55,590 nt of DNA from Pseudomonadota bacterium (GCA_017881185.1 JADGRE010000009.1:1-55590), one strand, 5' to 3'; positions 8,527-16,930 are shown, counted from the stretch's first letter. The notes: generated from the sequence alone by a model not told the origin. A program made the numbers and translations.

Positions 8527-9187
8527 GCGCCCGGGGCCTTCACCGTTAGTTGGGTACAACACGAATGTCCGACACAAGGGCAAGTTGTATCACATTCAAA
8601 CGGAAGACTCGGGCATCAACCACCCGCACGTGATCACGCACTTGTTCGCAGATGGTGGTCGCATCATCGCGTCGCGCAAGACTGGCTACGCCGAGCATCT
8701 GGCGGCCAAAGATCTGAACGCCATCGTCAAGCAGCTGATGCAAGAGCAGCACAAGGCTGTCTTCATCGAGCTGCGCGACTGCGTGTACGACGAGACCGCC
8801 GCCGTCGCTCCAGACGCGGCGAGCGCACACGCGGCGGAGCCTGCGTCCGGCCAGTCGAGCGCCGCCTTGGATGCGGCAGCTGCGCGCGTGCGCTCACCGT
8901 CCATGCAGCCGTCAGCTGCGGCGCTCCAGGAGATTGACATCGACGCGCTCGAGCGTGCGGCAGAAGCGCGTCTGGCCGAGTCGGTCGCAACCAAGTCACG
9001 CGGAGAGCTGCCGCGCCGCGGCGCTGGCCGGTATCAGCAGACGGTTGCCGCCAAGCCCGCGCGCGTGTTGTCGCCCCGGCCGAGCGCTGCGGCCTCGATC
9101 TTCGGCGGCGACGTACAACGCAGCAAGTCGCTCGACGAAGTGATCCTCTCGTATCTGTCCGACGACGTCGGCGAGCGCGAACGCTAG
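8525..9187 (+). CDS. Conserved hypothetical protein
   Basis: 220 residues. The first 90 form a compact beta-rich segment starting GYNTNVRHKGKLYHIQTED and ending FIELRDCVYD; I recognise no named domain, but its hydrophobic pattern and coding bias look real. The following 130 residues are Ala/Arg-rich and probably disordered, ending with a short conserved-looking tail SLDEVILSYLSDD. The layout (folded head, long linker, short tail) suggests an adaptor. A G-rich stretch about 12 bases upstream could serve as a ribosome site. The start overlaps that of the divergent DUF2752 gene. Confidence 0.7.
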   Translation: MRPGPSPLVGYNTNVRHKGKLYHIQTEDSGINHPHVITHLFADGGRIIASRKTGYAEHLAAKDLNAIVKQLMQEQHKAVFIELRDCVYDETAAVAPDAASAHAAEPASGQSSAALDAAAARVRSPSMQPSAAALQEIDIDALERAAEARLAESVATKSRGELPRRGAGRYQQTVAAKPARVLSPRPSAAASIFGGDVQRSKSLDEVILSYLSDDVGERER

Positions 9188-9198
9188 CAGGGTCTGTT

Positions 9199-9246
9199 CG
9201 TGGTGTGCTTCGTGGTGTGCTTCCTGGCGCGCTTGCTGGCGCGCTC
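9199..9246. repeat. Four tandem 12-base repeats
   Basis: The units are cgtggtgtgctt (9199-9210), the same again (9211-9222), cctggcgcgctt (9223-9234) and gctggcgcgctc (9235-9246). The first two are identical and the last two differ at two positions. They lie just upstream of the promoter-like sequence at 9251-9279 and could be a minisatellite or an array of protein-binding sites. Confidence 0.55.
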
Positions 9247-9250
9247 GGGT

Positions 9251-9279
9251 TTGACTCTGTTCTAGGCCAGCGCTAGAAC
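9251..9279 (+). promoter_or_regulatory. Sigma-70-type promoter with embedded palindrome
   Basis: TTGACT (9251-9256), a 17-base spacer and TAGAAC (9274-9279) form a good housekeeping-type promoter for the gene at 9305. A perfect 7-base inverted repeat GTTCTAG (9259-9265) and CTAGAAC (9273-9279) with a 7-base gap covers the spacer and the -10 box, which is where a repressor site would be expected. No candidate repressor lies next to it. Confidence 0.5.
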
Positions 9280-9304
9280 GTTCGCACTCTTCGCGGGAAG
9301 AACC

Positions 9305-9604
9305 ATGGGAGCACCAGTGGACTTGAAGCAGCAGCTCATGAACAAGGCGTTCAAGATGATGCAGGATCCGCGCGTCGCCAAAGCGATGCAGAATCCCAAG
9401 CTCATGGAAGGCCTGATGGGCGCGCTCAAGCTGCGCTCGCAGGTTCAGAAGAACCTGGACGAAGGCGTCAAACGTCTCGCCAAAGGGCTGAACCTCGCGA
9501 CCGAGTCCGAAGTGAAAGAGCTACGGCGCGCGCTGCACCGCTTGGAGCGCGAGCTCGACAACGAGCGCGGCGCCAAGAAGGCTGCGCGCAGAGAGCGCGA
9601 GTAA
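9305..9604 (+). CDS. Small helical hypothetical protein
   Basis: 99 residues, strongly predicted alpha-helical and highly charged. The N-terminal part has a repeated pattern KMMQDPRVAKAMQNPKLME that resembles the Met/Pro/Asn-rich STI1-like helical motif, and the C-terminal third is a coiled coil of Arg, Glu and Leu. It could be a phasin-like or adaptor protein; I cannot assign a function. GGGAAGAA lies 5 bases before the ATG, and the gene has its own promoter-like sequence at 9251-9279. It is convergent with glmU, 5 bases apart. Confidence 0.72.
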   Translation: MGAPVDLKQQLMNKAFKMMQDPRVAKAMQNPKLMEGLMGALKLRSQVQKNLDEGVKRLAKGLNLATESEVKELRRALHRLERELDNERGAKKAARRERE

Positions 9605-9609
9605 CGCGC

Positions 9610-11031
9610 CTACTTCTTGGCCGCGCGTTCCTTGTCCGACTTCAGCTTCTGCCGCAAGCGTGCCGCAAGGCCGGGCTTGTTCACCTGCCGGGCGCGGCCG
9701 ATCGCGAGTGCGTCGTCGGGCACGTCCATGGTCACGGTGGTGCCGGTGCCGACGTACGCGCCCTTGCCGACGGTGACCGGAGCCACCAGCTGCGAGTCGC
9801 TGCCGATGAACGCGCCGTCCTGCAGCACGGTCGTATGTTTATTGAATCCGTCGTAGTTGCAGAAGATCGTGCCGGCGCCGACGTTCACCCCTTCGCCGAT
9901 GATGCCGTCGCCCAGGTACGCCAGGTGGTTGGCCTTGCTGCCCTTGCCCATCACCGTCTGCTTGGTCTCGACGAAATTGCCGATGTGCGTGTCAGCTGCC
10001 AACTGCGTGCCCGGTCGTAGGTGCGCGAACGGCCCGATACGTGCCCCTGCACCGATCACGCTGTCGGTCGCCACGCTGTAAGGCAAGAGCCGCGCGCCCT
10101 GCCCCACCCTGCAGTCCTGCAGCACGCAGCCCACATCGATGCGCACGTCGGCCTCGATCGTAGTCTTGCCACGCAAGCTCACGCCGGCTTCGATGACCAC
10201 GTCCTGGCCGATGCGCACGCCGGGCTCGATGTACGTGCGAGCCGGATCGCGCAGGCTGACACCGGCGCGTTGATGTGCACGTGCAACGCGCTGTTGCAGT
10301 ACCTGCTCGCGCTGCGCAAGCTCGACGCGGTCGTTGACGCCGTGCAACTCGGCCTCGTCCCAGTGCAGGCCCGCGCTGCCGCCAGCAGCCGCCGCGAGCG
10401 CGACCAAGTCGGTGAGGTAGAGCTCGCCCTGCGCGTTGTTCGTGGTGAGCTTACCGATGGCTTCGCGAAAGAAGTCCGAGCGCAGCGCGTACACGCCTGG
10501 ATTCCATTCGCGGATCGCGGCTTCTGCGGGCGTGCAGTCTTTCTGCTCCTGGATCTTCACGATCTTGCCCTGCGCGTCGCGCAGGATGCGCCCGTAGCCC
10601 GTGGCGTCGGCGGAAGTGGTCGTGAGTAGACCGAGCGGGCCCGGGCTGGCCCAGGTGTGCTCGGTGAGCGCGCGCAGCGCCGTGCTCGTCAACAGCGCGC
10701 TGTCTCCATACAGAATCACGACCCAACCATGCCAGTCGGCGAGCGCCGAATAGCCGCAACGTGCAGCATCACCTGTGCCGCGCTGCTCCGGCTGCAGCGC
10801 AGTGGCGACCTGCGCACCGAAGCGCTCATGCAAGCTGTCGGTCACCACTTGGGCGCCGTGACCGACCACGCACACCACGCGCTTGGCACCGGCGTCGAGC
10901 GCGGCTTGCACCGGATAGCTCAGCATCGGCTGGCCGAGCAGCGGGTGCATCACCTTGGGCAGCTTGCTCTTCATGCGCGTGCCCTGCCCTGCGGCCAGCA
11001 CGATCGCTGCGAATTCAGGCTTGTCGGTCAT
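9610..11031 (-). CDS. glmU: Bifunctional GlmU (GlcN-1-P acetyltransferase / GlcNAc-1-P uridylyltransferase)
   Basis: 473 residues, full length. The N-terminal nucleotidyltransferase has the signature LAAGQGTRMKSKLPKVMH; the C-terminal left-handed beta-helix has the hexapeptide repeats and the acetyltransferase region GNFVETKQ through FCNYDGFNKHTT. It makes UDP-GlcNAc for peptidoglycan and LPS. GGAGGG lies 6 bases before the ATG. The start codon overlaps the stop of the ArsA-like ATPase gene as ATGA, so the two are co-translated, although no functional link is obvious. Confidence 0.97.
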   Translation of the reverse strand: MTDKPEFAAIVLAAGQGTRMKSKLPKVMHPLLGQPMLSYPVQAALDAGAKRVVCVVGHGAQVVTDSLHERFGAQVATALQPEQRGTGDAARCGYSALADWHGWVVILYGDSALLTSTALRALTEHTWASPGPLGLLTTTSADATGYGRILRDAQGKIVKIQEQKDCTPAEAAIREWNPGVYALRSDFFREAIGKLTTNNAQGELYLTDLVALAAAAGGSAGLHWDEAELHGVNDRVELAQREQVLQQRVARAHQRAGVSLRDPARTYIEPGVRIGQDVVIEAGVSLRGKTTIEADVRIDVGCVLQDCRVGQGARLLPYSVATDSVIGAGARIGPFAHLRPGTQLAADTHIGNFVETKQTVMGKGSKANHLAYLGDGIIGEGVNVGAGTIFCNYDGFNKHTTVLQDGAFIGSDSQLVAPVTVGKGAYVGTGTTVTMDVPDDALAIGRARQVNKPGLAARLRQKLKSDKERAAKK

Positions 11032-12179
11032 GCTTGTCCCTCCGAGCGAACGAAGTGCGAAGATAGCTGCGCGAGCGCACCGATGTCGTGCACGTCGCGC
11101 TCGAACGCAGGCACTTCCAGCACCGGCAACTGCGCGCCCACGGCGCGGCGCAAGCGCCGCACACCCTCTTGATCGCGGCGGCCGAGCGCTTGGTCGTCGT
11201 GCAGCGCAGTGTCGAGCTTGGCCCAGAGCGAGCGCGCATCAGCGCTGTCGCCGCGCGCGCGCAAGAGCTGCTCCAAATGCGCGATGCCCTCGTCGGCAGA
11301 CGCGACAGGTACGAGCAGTGGGTGCACCCGATTGACCACCATGGCTTTGGGTTCGATGCCGTAGTCGCGCAACTTGCGCGTGAAGTACACCGCTTCGGCC
11401 ACGGTCAGCGGCGAAGGGCTCGTGACGATCACGAACGCGACGTCTTTACCTTTCAGGTCGTCGTACACGGCCTTGGCGCGCTCGCGAAAGCCACCGAAGA
11501 GATCGTTCAGCTCGCCCACGAACTGGCCGACCTGCTCCAGGAACTCGACGCCCGTGAAACGCGACAAACCCTTGAGCACGAACGCCGTGCCACGACCCAT
11601 CAGGCTCAGACCACGGCTGCTCTCGAGCGTCTCCACGAACCAGCGCATCACCGGCGAGTCGATGGCGCCCACCAGCTTCTGCGGCGCGTCGAGAAAATCG
11701 AGCGCGTTGGTGGTGGGCGGCGTGTCGAGCACGATGAGATCGAAACGCGCGTCGCGTCGCACCGCGTGCAGCTTCTCCATCGCCATGTACTCTTGCGTGC
11801 CCGCGAGCGAGGTCGAGACATACTGGTAGATGCGGTTGCGCAGGATGCGATCGCGCTGCTGCGGCGACGACGCGGTGCGCGCGACCAGCTCGTCGAAGGT
11901 GTGTTTCATGTCGAGCATCATCGCCGACAGCGTGCCTTTGCACGGCACGCCCTGCGCGGCGAAGAGCGCGGCGGGCACGGCCTGCTCGGCGCCACGCAGC
12001 TCGGACAGACCCAGGCTCTGCGCCAGACGCCGTGCCGGATCGATGGTCAGACACAGCACGCGCCGGCCTTGCGCGGCGGCCCGCACGGCCAGCGCCGCCG
12101 AGGTCGTGGTCTTGCCGACGCCGCCCGAGCCAACGCAAACGACTACGCGGTGGGAGTCGAGCACCGTGGCCAAGTCCAT
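11028..12179 (-). CDS. ArsA/GET3-family ATPase
   Basis: 383 residues. It has the deviant Walker A loop VGSGGVGKTTTS near residue 15, the switch region with TIDPARRLAQSLG, and the DTPPTTNALDFLD motif. These define the ArsA/Get3 branch of the SIMIBI NTPases. Bacterial members without an ArsB partner are common; roles proposed include membrane-protein targeting and arsenite export. No ars genes are nearby, so arsenic resistance is not supported. The ATG at 12177-12179 is chosen because the family begins just before the P-loop. It is coupled to glmU by ATGA. Confidence 0.87.
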   Translation of the reverse strand: MDLATVLDSHRVVVCVGSGGVGKTTTSAALAVRAAAQGRRVLCLTIDPARRLAQSLGLSELRGAEQAVPAALFAAQGVPCKGTLSAMMLDMKHTFDELVARTASSPQQRDRILRNRIYQYVSTSLAGTQEYMAMEKLHAVRRDARFDLIVLDTPPTTNALDFLDAPQKLVGAIDSPVMRWFVETLESSRGLSLMGRGTAFVLKGLSRFTGVEFLEQVGQFVGELNDLFGGFRERAKAVYDDLKGKDVAFVIVTSPSPLTVAEAVYFTRKLRDYGIEPKAMVVNRVHPLLVPVASADEGIAHLEQLLRARGDSADARSLWAKLDTALHDDQALGRRDQEGVRRLRRAVGAQLPVLEVPAFERDVHDIGALAQLSSHFVRSEGQA

Positions 12180-12247
12180 CGCGGCGCAGTCTGGCCCGCA
12201 CAGGCCCAGTGATCCAGTCCGAACTACCGCCCGTCTCAACCACTTCT

Positions 12248-12277
12248 TTGACCCGTAGCCAAAGCGCTACGTACGAT
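12248..12277 (+). promoter_or_regulatory. Sigma-70-type promoter
   Basis: TTGACC (12248-12253), 18 bases, TACGAT (12272-12277), about 35 bases before the gene at 12313. The spacer contains the inverted repeat GTAGC/GCTAC (12255-12259 and 12266-12270). Confidence 0.4.
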
Positions 12278-12312
12278 GATTCTCACCTGTACCTACATCA
12301 GTGAGGAACCCG

Positions 12313-12687
12313 ATGCATCCCACCGCCACCGAACGTCGTGCCCGCCGCAGCAGCGAGCACAACCTCGCCTTGCGCTACCAGCTCGAGAGCACCCTGAAGC
12401 GTGGCCGCATGGCCGCGCTCGCGCTGACCGATGGCAATGGCTTGCTCGTGGCATGGGCCGGCGAGGACGGCCTGTGCGAAGAGCTGGGCGCCGTCGCGCC
12501 GCTCGTCGCCCGCGGCGCACCCAAGCGCATGCCTGGCCCCGGTCAGACCGGCGACGACGTCGCCGTGCGCGCCATCGACTGCTTTGGTGAGGCGCTCTTC
12601 CTCGCTTCACTCGGCGGTGGCGTCGCGCGCGAAGCCCTGCTCTCGCACTCCGCGCGCGGCATCCAACGCATTCTCACCTCGAACTGA
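12313..12687 (+). CDS. Small hypothetical protein, roadblock-like pattern
   Basis: 124 residues. The middle reads ALALTDGNGLLVAWAGED, followed by a helix and a second strand pair, a pattern like Roadblock/LC7 proteins, but similarity is too weak for assignment. The N-terminal 35 residues are basic. The ATG at 12313 is preferred to the GTG at 12301 because GAGGA lies 5 bases before it. A promoter-like sequence stands at 12248-12277. Its 3' end overlaps a possible small minus-strand frame. Confidence 0.62.
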   Translation: MHPTATERRARRSSEHNLALRYQLESTLKRGRMAALALTDGNGLLVAWAGEDGLCEELGAVAPLVARGAPKRMPGPGQTGDDVAVRAIDCFGEALFLASLGGGVAREALLSHSARGIQRILTSN

Positions 12688-12888
12688 CCGCGCGTAGCAC
12701 TTGCCGAGCTGGTCGCTGACACGCTCGATGGCGCTCTGCAGCCGATCGCTGCCGACCATCTGCGAGTGGTCCACGCCGGGCAGAGCACAACGCAAGAACG
12801 CGTCGGCGTGCTCCTGGCTGGTTTGACCGATGGTCGAGACGGACCTGCCCACATGCTGCAGCTGATGGCGGCGACGTGCGCGTGGCAC
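12607..12888 (-). CDS. Possible small gene or gene remnant
   Basis: A 93-codon open frame whose middle (SIGQTSQEHADAF-like region to QLGKCYARSV) reads like ordinary protein, unlike most antisense frames here. It would occupy the otherwise empty 220 bases between hemC and the plus-strand gene, but its last 80 bases are antisense to that gene and its start would be GTG with no clear ribosome site. It may be a degraded gene. I cannot name a family. Confidence 0.25.
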   Translation of the reverse strand: MPRARRRHQLQHVGRSVSTIGQTSQEHADAFLRCALPGVDHSQMVGSDRLQSAIERVSDQLGKCYARSVRGENALDAARGVREQGFARDATAE

Positions 12889-12906
12889 GCAACGCGACCG
12901 GCGTGC

Positions 12907-13890
12907 TCAGTCGCGACGACGTGGGTCGCGCGAGGCCTCAGCCGCCTGCTGCGCCTGCGCCAGCAGCTCGCGCGCGCCGCGAGCCAGCAGCGTCTGCGCG
13001 ACCTCTTGCGCCAGCTTGTGCATGGGCTCGCCGAGCTGCGCGTTGCCCGCGGCGAGCCAGGTATCGGCGCTGGCGCGCACGTGCTCGCGGCCATCGATGG
13101 CGCCAACCCAGCCATCGAAGCGCAGACGCTGTCCGTCATCGAGCCAGCGGGCGTGGCCTGCCAGCGGCGTGTGGCAGTCGCCGCCGAGGGCTGCGAGAAA
13201 CGCACGCTCCGCCTCGACACATGCGCGCGAAGGCGCGTGATCGAGCTGCGCCAGCAACGCAAGCGTGCTCGCGTCGTCAGCGCGCGCTTCGATGGCCAAC
13301 GCGCCCTGCCCCACGGCCGGCACGGAGATCTCGACCGGCACGGGCCACAGCGGGCGATCGAACAGGCCCAGCCGGCGCAAGCCCGCAGCGGCGAGTACGA
13401 TCGCGCGGTACTCACCGGCCGCGAGCTTCTTCAAGCGCGTGTCCACGTTGCCGCGCAACATGGCGTACTCCACGTCGTTGCGCTGGCGCCGCAGCTGCAA
13501 GCTCCTACGCAGCGAGCTGGTACCGATGCGACAGCCCGCCTCGAGATCATCGAGGCCTTCGCCCTGCGCCGTGACCAACACGTCACGGGCGTCTTCACGC
13601 AGCGGCACTGCGCCGAGCACGAGGCCCGGCGCCAACTCGGCCGGCACGTCTTTGAGCGAGTGCACGGCCAGCTCGGCGCGCCCGTCGAGCAAGAGCTGCT
13701 CGACCTCGCTCACGAACAGGCCTTTGCCGCCTACCTGAGACAGCGGCACGTTCTGGATGCGATCGCCGGTGGTGACGACCTCGACCAGCTCGACTTCCGT
13801 GCCTGGCGAGAGCGCGCGTAACTGGCTAGCGACCCAGCGACTTTGGACCAGGGCCAAGGCACTCCGGCGTGTAGCGATGCGCAGCTTCAT
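12907..13890 (-). CDS. hemC: Porphobilinogen deaminase (hydroxymethylbilane synthase)
   Basis: 327 residues. The start IATRRSALALVQS, the active-site Lys/Asp region HSLKDVP, GTSSLRRSLQLRR, and the GGDCHTPLAGHA loop whose Cys (about residue 239) binds the dipyrromethane cofactor are all present. It joins four porphobilinogens into hydroxymethylbilane in the cytoplasm. The ATG at 13888-13890 is set by the conserved N-terminus; the long in-frame upstream extension is antisense-like. It follows hemA by 29 bases in the same operon. Confidence 0.96.
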   Translation of the reverse strand: MKLRIATRRSALALVQSRWVASQLRALSPGTEVELVEVVTTGDRIQNVPLSQVGGKGLFVSEVEQLLLDGRAELAVHSLKDVPAELAPGLVLGAVPLREDARDVLVTAQGEGLDDLEAGCRIGTSSLRRSLQLRRQRNDVEYAMLRGNVDTRLKKLAAGEYRAIVLAAAGLRRLGLFDRPLWPVPVEISVPAVGQGALAIEARADDASTLALLAQLDHAPSRACVEAERAFLAALGGDCHTPLAGHARWLDDGQRLRFDGWVGAIDGREHVRASADTWLAAGNAQLGEPMHKLAQEVAQTLLARGARELLAQAQQAAEASRDPRRRD

Positions 13891-13919
13891 CGGGGCCCGT
13901 ATAACACACTCGGCCGCGA

Positions 13920-15284
13920 TCAGCCCGACGGGCCGGAGCCATCGGAGCGCGGGCTGCTCGCGGCTGCGAGCGCGGGGTCTGCAGCCACGGCGGGCTCGCT
14001 CGCCGTACGCGCCTGCGCATTGCCGTCCACCTGCAGCTGGAACAAGCGCTGCACCGCTTCGACCAGCTCGACGCCGGCGTGGTCGGTCTGGGCCTGCTTG
14101 AGCGCCGTGAGAGGCTGGTGCAAGAGCTTGTTCGCCATGGCTTCGCACATGGCTTCGAGCTGACGGCGGTCTTTGTCGGGCACACCGAGCTTGGACAAGG
14201 TCTTCTCGAGCTCCGCGTGCAAGAGACCGCGCACGCGCTCGCGCAGCGCGACGATGGTGGGCGTGAGCTCGACCGAGCGCAGCCAGCGCTCCAGCTCCGC
14301 GAGCTCGGCGTCAATCATCTGCTCCGCAGTCACGACGGCGCGCTCGCGAGCGGCCATGTTCTCGCGCGAGACCTTCTGCAGGTCGTCCATGTCGTACAAG
14401 AACACGTTGCGCAGCGAGTCCACGCGCGGGTCGATGTCGCGCGGCACGGCGATGTCGATCAAGAAGATGGGCTTGTGGCGGCGCATCTTGCACACGCCCT
14501 GCATCAGCTCGTAGGTGATGATGTAGTCTTGCTTGGCCGTCGACGAGATCACGACGTCGGCCTCGGCGAGCTCGGTGGCGAGCGCTTCGAGTGGCCGGGC
14601 CTGGCCGCCGCACGCTTCCGCCAATGCCTGCGCGCGCTCAGGGCTGCGGTTGACCACGAAAAGGCGCGCGCCACGCGAGGTGAGCGAACGCGCGGCGACC
14701 TCACTCATCTTGCCGGCGCCCACGATGAGCACGCGCCGGCCCGTGAGCTCGCCGAAGATCTTCTCGGCCAGGTCGCACGCGATGGAGCTGACACTGACGT
14801 TGCCGGCGGCGACGCCCGTCTCCGTACGCACGCGCTTGGCCACGCTGAAGCCACGCTCGAACGAACGCCCGAGCAGCGTGCCCACGGTGCCCGTGCGCTG
14901 CGCGACCGCGAACGCCTCTTTGACCTGCCCGAGGATCTGCGGCTCGCCGAGCACCATCGAGTCCAGGCCCGAGGTCACGCGAAACAGATGACGCGCCGCG
15001 TCTTGGCCGACATAGCGATACACGCACCCATCGACCTGCTCGGGTGCGACGCGCGCGTTGAAGTACGCCAGCGCCGCTTGCGCGGACTTCTCCGGATCGT
15101 CGCTGGTCGCAACCAGCTCCACGCGATTGCAGGTGGACAAGAGCACACCCTCGTGGAGTCCCGCGTCTTGCACCAGCCCGCGCAGATCGGCCGGCACCTG
15201 CTCTTCGCCCACGGCCAAGCGCTCGCGGACCGCCAGGGGCGCCGTGCGATACGACAGACCGAACACCATGAGCTTGCCGGACAC
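13920..15284 (-). CDS. hemA: Glutamyl-tRNA reductase
   Basis: 454 residues. Motifs: LLSTCNRVEL with the catalytic Cys at about residue 52, LGEPQILGQVKEA, the NADPH-binding VLIVGAGKMSEVA, and DIAVPRDIDP. It starts the C5 route to 5-aminolevulinate. The start is a GTG at 15282-15284, since GGAGG lies 6 bases upstream and the coding region begins 2 bases after the stop of the ccsA-like gene; an ATG at 15269 would shorten it by five residues. The C-terminal 30 residues are a low-complexity Ala/Ser tail beyond the usual end. Confidence 0.95.
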   Translation of the reverse strand: MSGKLMVFGLSYRTAPLAVRERLAVGEEQVPADLRGLVQDAGLHEGVLLSTCNRVELVATSDDPEKSAQAALAYFNARVAPEQVDGCVYRYVGQDAARHLFRVTSGLDSMVLGEPQILGQVKEAFAVAQRTGTVGTLLGRSFERGFSVAKRVRTETGVAAGNVSVSSIACDLAEKIFGELTGRRVLIVGAGKMSEVAARSLTSRGARLFVVNRSPERAQALAEACGGQARPLEALATELAEADVVISSTAKQDYIITYELMQGVCKMRRHKPIFLIDIAVPRDIDPRVDSLRNVFLYDMDDLQKVSRENMAARERAVVTAEQMIDAELAELERWLRSVELTPTIVALRERVRGLLHAELEKTLSKLGVPDKDRRQLEAMCEAMANKLLHQPLTALKQAQTDHAGVELVEAVQRLFQLQVDGNAQARTASEPAVAADPALAAASSPRSDGSGPSG

Positions 15285-15286
15285 GT

Positions 15287-16090
15287 TCAGCCTCCGACAC
15301 TGCGCAGCACGTAGCCGCCGATGGCGGCCATGGCACACAGAAAGCCCAACATGGTGCCGATGGCCGCGCGCCGCCCGCTCCAACCACCCGCGGCGCGCGA
15401 CAAGAGCACGCACGCGAAGAAGATCCACGCCAACACGCCGAAGCCTTGGCCCGTGCTGAAGCTGAGCCCGTTGCCCAGACGTGCCGCCCAGATGCTGCCG
15501 GTGACCACACCGAGCGTGAACAGCGGAAAGCCGATGGTGACCAGACGAAAGCCGAGCGCGTCGAGCACGTCGAGCGCTGGCAAGCGCTGAAACACGCCGC
15601 CGACCTGGCGCTTGCGCAACAACTGCTCTTGGATGACGTAGGCCACGGCAACAGCGAAGGCGAGCGCAAACGCCGCCAAACCCAGCACGTTCACGATGAT
15701 GTGGAACGGCAAGAGCAGCGACCTCACACCTTCAGGTACGCGCGCGGACTGCCCTCGCAAGGCGGCAGCCAGGAACAGCAACAACGTAACCGGTGTGATG
15801 AACGCACCGAGCACCGGCAGCCGATGGCGGCGCATCGAAGCGAGGAACCCGACGGCGATGACCAGCGACAGCACATCGAGCGTCTGGTGCACGGTCGCCA
15901 GCGGCGCGCGACCCGAAAGTGCGTAGTCGGCAGCCAGGAAGCTCACGTGCAGTGCGATGGCCACGCCGAGCGCACGGGCCGCAAAGCCCGAGAGCTTTTC
16001 GCCACCGCTGCGCAGGTGCGCGAAGAACAGTGCGCCTGCCGCCACGTAGGCGAGCGCAGTTGCAACGAAGAGCAGCGTCGGCAGGGTCAT
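15287..16090 (-). CDS. CcsA/HemX-like cytochrome c assembly membrane protein
   Basis: 267 residues with about eight hydrophobic helices. The Trp-containing stretch VVTGSIWAA and spaced histidines in loops (LHVSF, TVHQTL, PFHIIV) fit the CcsA/HemX family, which handles heme or supports HemA. Position directly before hemA matches the hemX-hemA arrangement known from other bacteria. With a decaheme cytochrome elsewhere in the window a role in heme delivery for c-type cytochromes is plausible, but HemX-type regulation of HemA is equally possible. GGAAGG lies 8 bases before the ATG. Confidence 0.82.
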   Translation of the reverse strand: MTLPTLLFVATALAYVAAGALFFAHLRSGGEKLSGFAARALGVAIALHVSFLAADYALSGRAPLATVHQTLDVLSLVIAVGFLASMRRHRLPVLGAFITPVTLLLFLAAALRGQSARVPEGVRSLLLPFHIIVNVLGLAAFALAFAVAVAYVIQEQLLRKRQVGGVFQRLPALDVLDALGFRLVTIGFPLFTLGVVTGSIWAARLGNGLSFSTGQGFGVLAWIFFACVLLSRAAGGWSGRRAAIGTMLGFLCAMAAIGGYVLRSVGG

Positions 16091-16094
16091 GCGC

Positions 16095-16451
16095 TCAGCC
16101 TTCCGCGCTCAGTTGACGCAACGCGCCGAGCGCGTCGTCGCTGCGATCTTGCTCGACGAGCTGGGCCAAGAAGCCGTCGATGACCTCGTACGCATCGTCG
16201 CCCAGCACGACCGAGCCGGGCGCATGCTCCCCGGCGAGCTCGGTGATGGATTCCAGAGTTTTCGCCTTGCCGACCAGGGCGTTCACGTCACCGCCACCCG
16301 CGACCTCGGCGGTGAAGCGCACGGCGCTCGTCAGGCGAAAGGCAGGCCCGGCCGGCGCGAGCGTGAGCGTCTCACCTTCGAGTGCGACGCGCTCCTCGGC
16401 AAGCCAACGATCAACTGCTTCTTGGGAGAAAAACACCCGGTTTGCGCCCAT
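16095..16451 (-). CDS. Hypothetical protein, first gene of the heme operon
   Basis: 118 residues, soluble, acidic. It begins MGANRVFFSQEAVDRWL and contains a beta-rich middle with APAGPAFRLTSAVRF; the pattern resembles small regulatory or PilZ-like beta barrels, but no PilZ motif is present. It ends 4 bases before the ccsA-like gene, so it is almost certainly co-transcribed with it and with hemA and hemC. GGAGG lies 10 bases before the ATG. No family recognised. Confidence 0.65.
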   Translation of the reverse strand: MGANRVFFSQEAVDRWLAEERVALEGETLTLAPAGPAFRLTSAVRFTAEVAGGGDVNALVGKAKTLESITELAGEHAPGSVVLGDDAYEVIDGFLAQLVEQDRSDDALGALRQLSAEG

Positions 16452-16523
16452 CTGGGGTTGGCCTCCGGCGCAAGCTTAGCACGCGCCTCGCCAGGGCGAG
16501 AAACTGACGGCCACCTGCGTGCA

Positions 16524-16552
16524 TTGACACCCGCCAGACCGATCACTACGTT
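16524..16552 (+). promoter_or_regulatory. Sigma-70-type promoter for thioredoxin gene
   Basis: Perfect TTGACA (16524-16529), 17-base spacer, TACGTT (16547-16552), with the thioredoxin ATG 36 bases further on. An inverted repeat CACTACG (16544-16550) and CGTAGTG (16570-16576) spans the likely transcription start. Confidence 0.5.
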
Positions 16553-16588
16553 TCACCAACGCCCTTCAGCGTAGTGCAGGAGAACCCC

Positions 16589-16918
16589 ATGGCTGGCGAC
16601 AAAGTAATCACCGTCAACGACCTGAACTTCGACTCCGAAGTCATCAACTCGAGCATCCCCGTGCTGGTCGACTTCGGTGCCACTTGGTGCCAACCCTGCC
16701 GCGCCATCGCCCCGCTGGTCGGTCAGCTCGCCGGCGAGTACGAAGGCCGCGTGAAGGTGACCACGCTCGACATCGACGAGAGTCCCATCACCGCCCAGAA
16801 GTTCCAGATCCGCGGCGTGCCCACGCTGCTCATGATCAAGGGCGGCAAGGTCGTGGCCCAGCAAGTCGGCGCGGTGCCGAAGGCGAAGATCGCGGCCATG
16901 ATGAACGGCAGTCTCTAA
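16589..16918 (+). CDS. trxA: Thioredoxin with WCQPC active site
   Basis: 109 residues, the normal thioredoxin length. The fold signature is VLVDFGATWCQPCRAIAP and the cis-Pro loop GVPTLL. The redox motif is WCQPC (33-37) where canonical thioredoxins have WCGPC; the residue between the cysteines influences redox potential, so substrate range may differ. The ATG at 16589 follows AGGAG by 7 bases. It has a promoter-like sequence upstream and a strong stem-loop at its stop codon, so it is probably monocistronic. It is divergent from the heme operon. Confidence 0.93.
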   Translation: MAGDKVITVNDLNFDSEVINSSIPVLVDFGATWCQPCRAIAPLVGQLAGEYEGRVKVTTLDIDESPITAQKFQIRGVPTLLMIKGGKVVAQQVGAVPKAKIAAMMNGSL

Positions 16919-16930
16919 GCGAGACTGCCG
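16906..16930 (+). terminator. Stem-loop overlapping the thioredoxin stop codon
   Basis: Perfect 10-base arms CGGCAGTCTC (16906-16915) and GAGACTGCCG (16921-16930) around a 5-base loop. The stop codon begins the loop. There is no T tract, so rho-independent termination is uncertain; it may protect the 3' end. A near-copy of the left arm lies at 16939-16948. Confidence 0.45.

Noticed and set aside
11028..12179. Arsenic-resistance ArsA.
   Set aside because: No arsB, arsC or arsR neighbours; ArsA/Get3-like ATPases are common outside arsenic operons.
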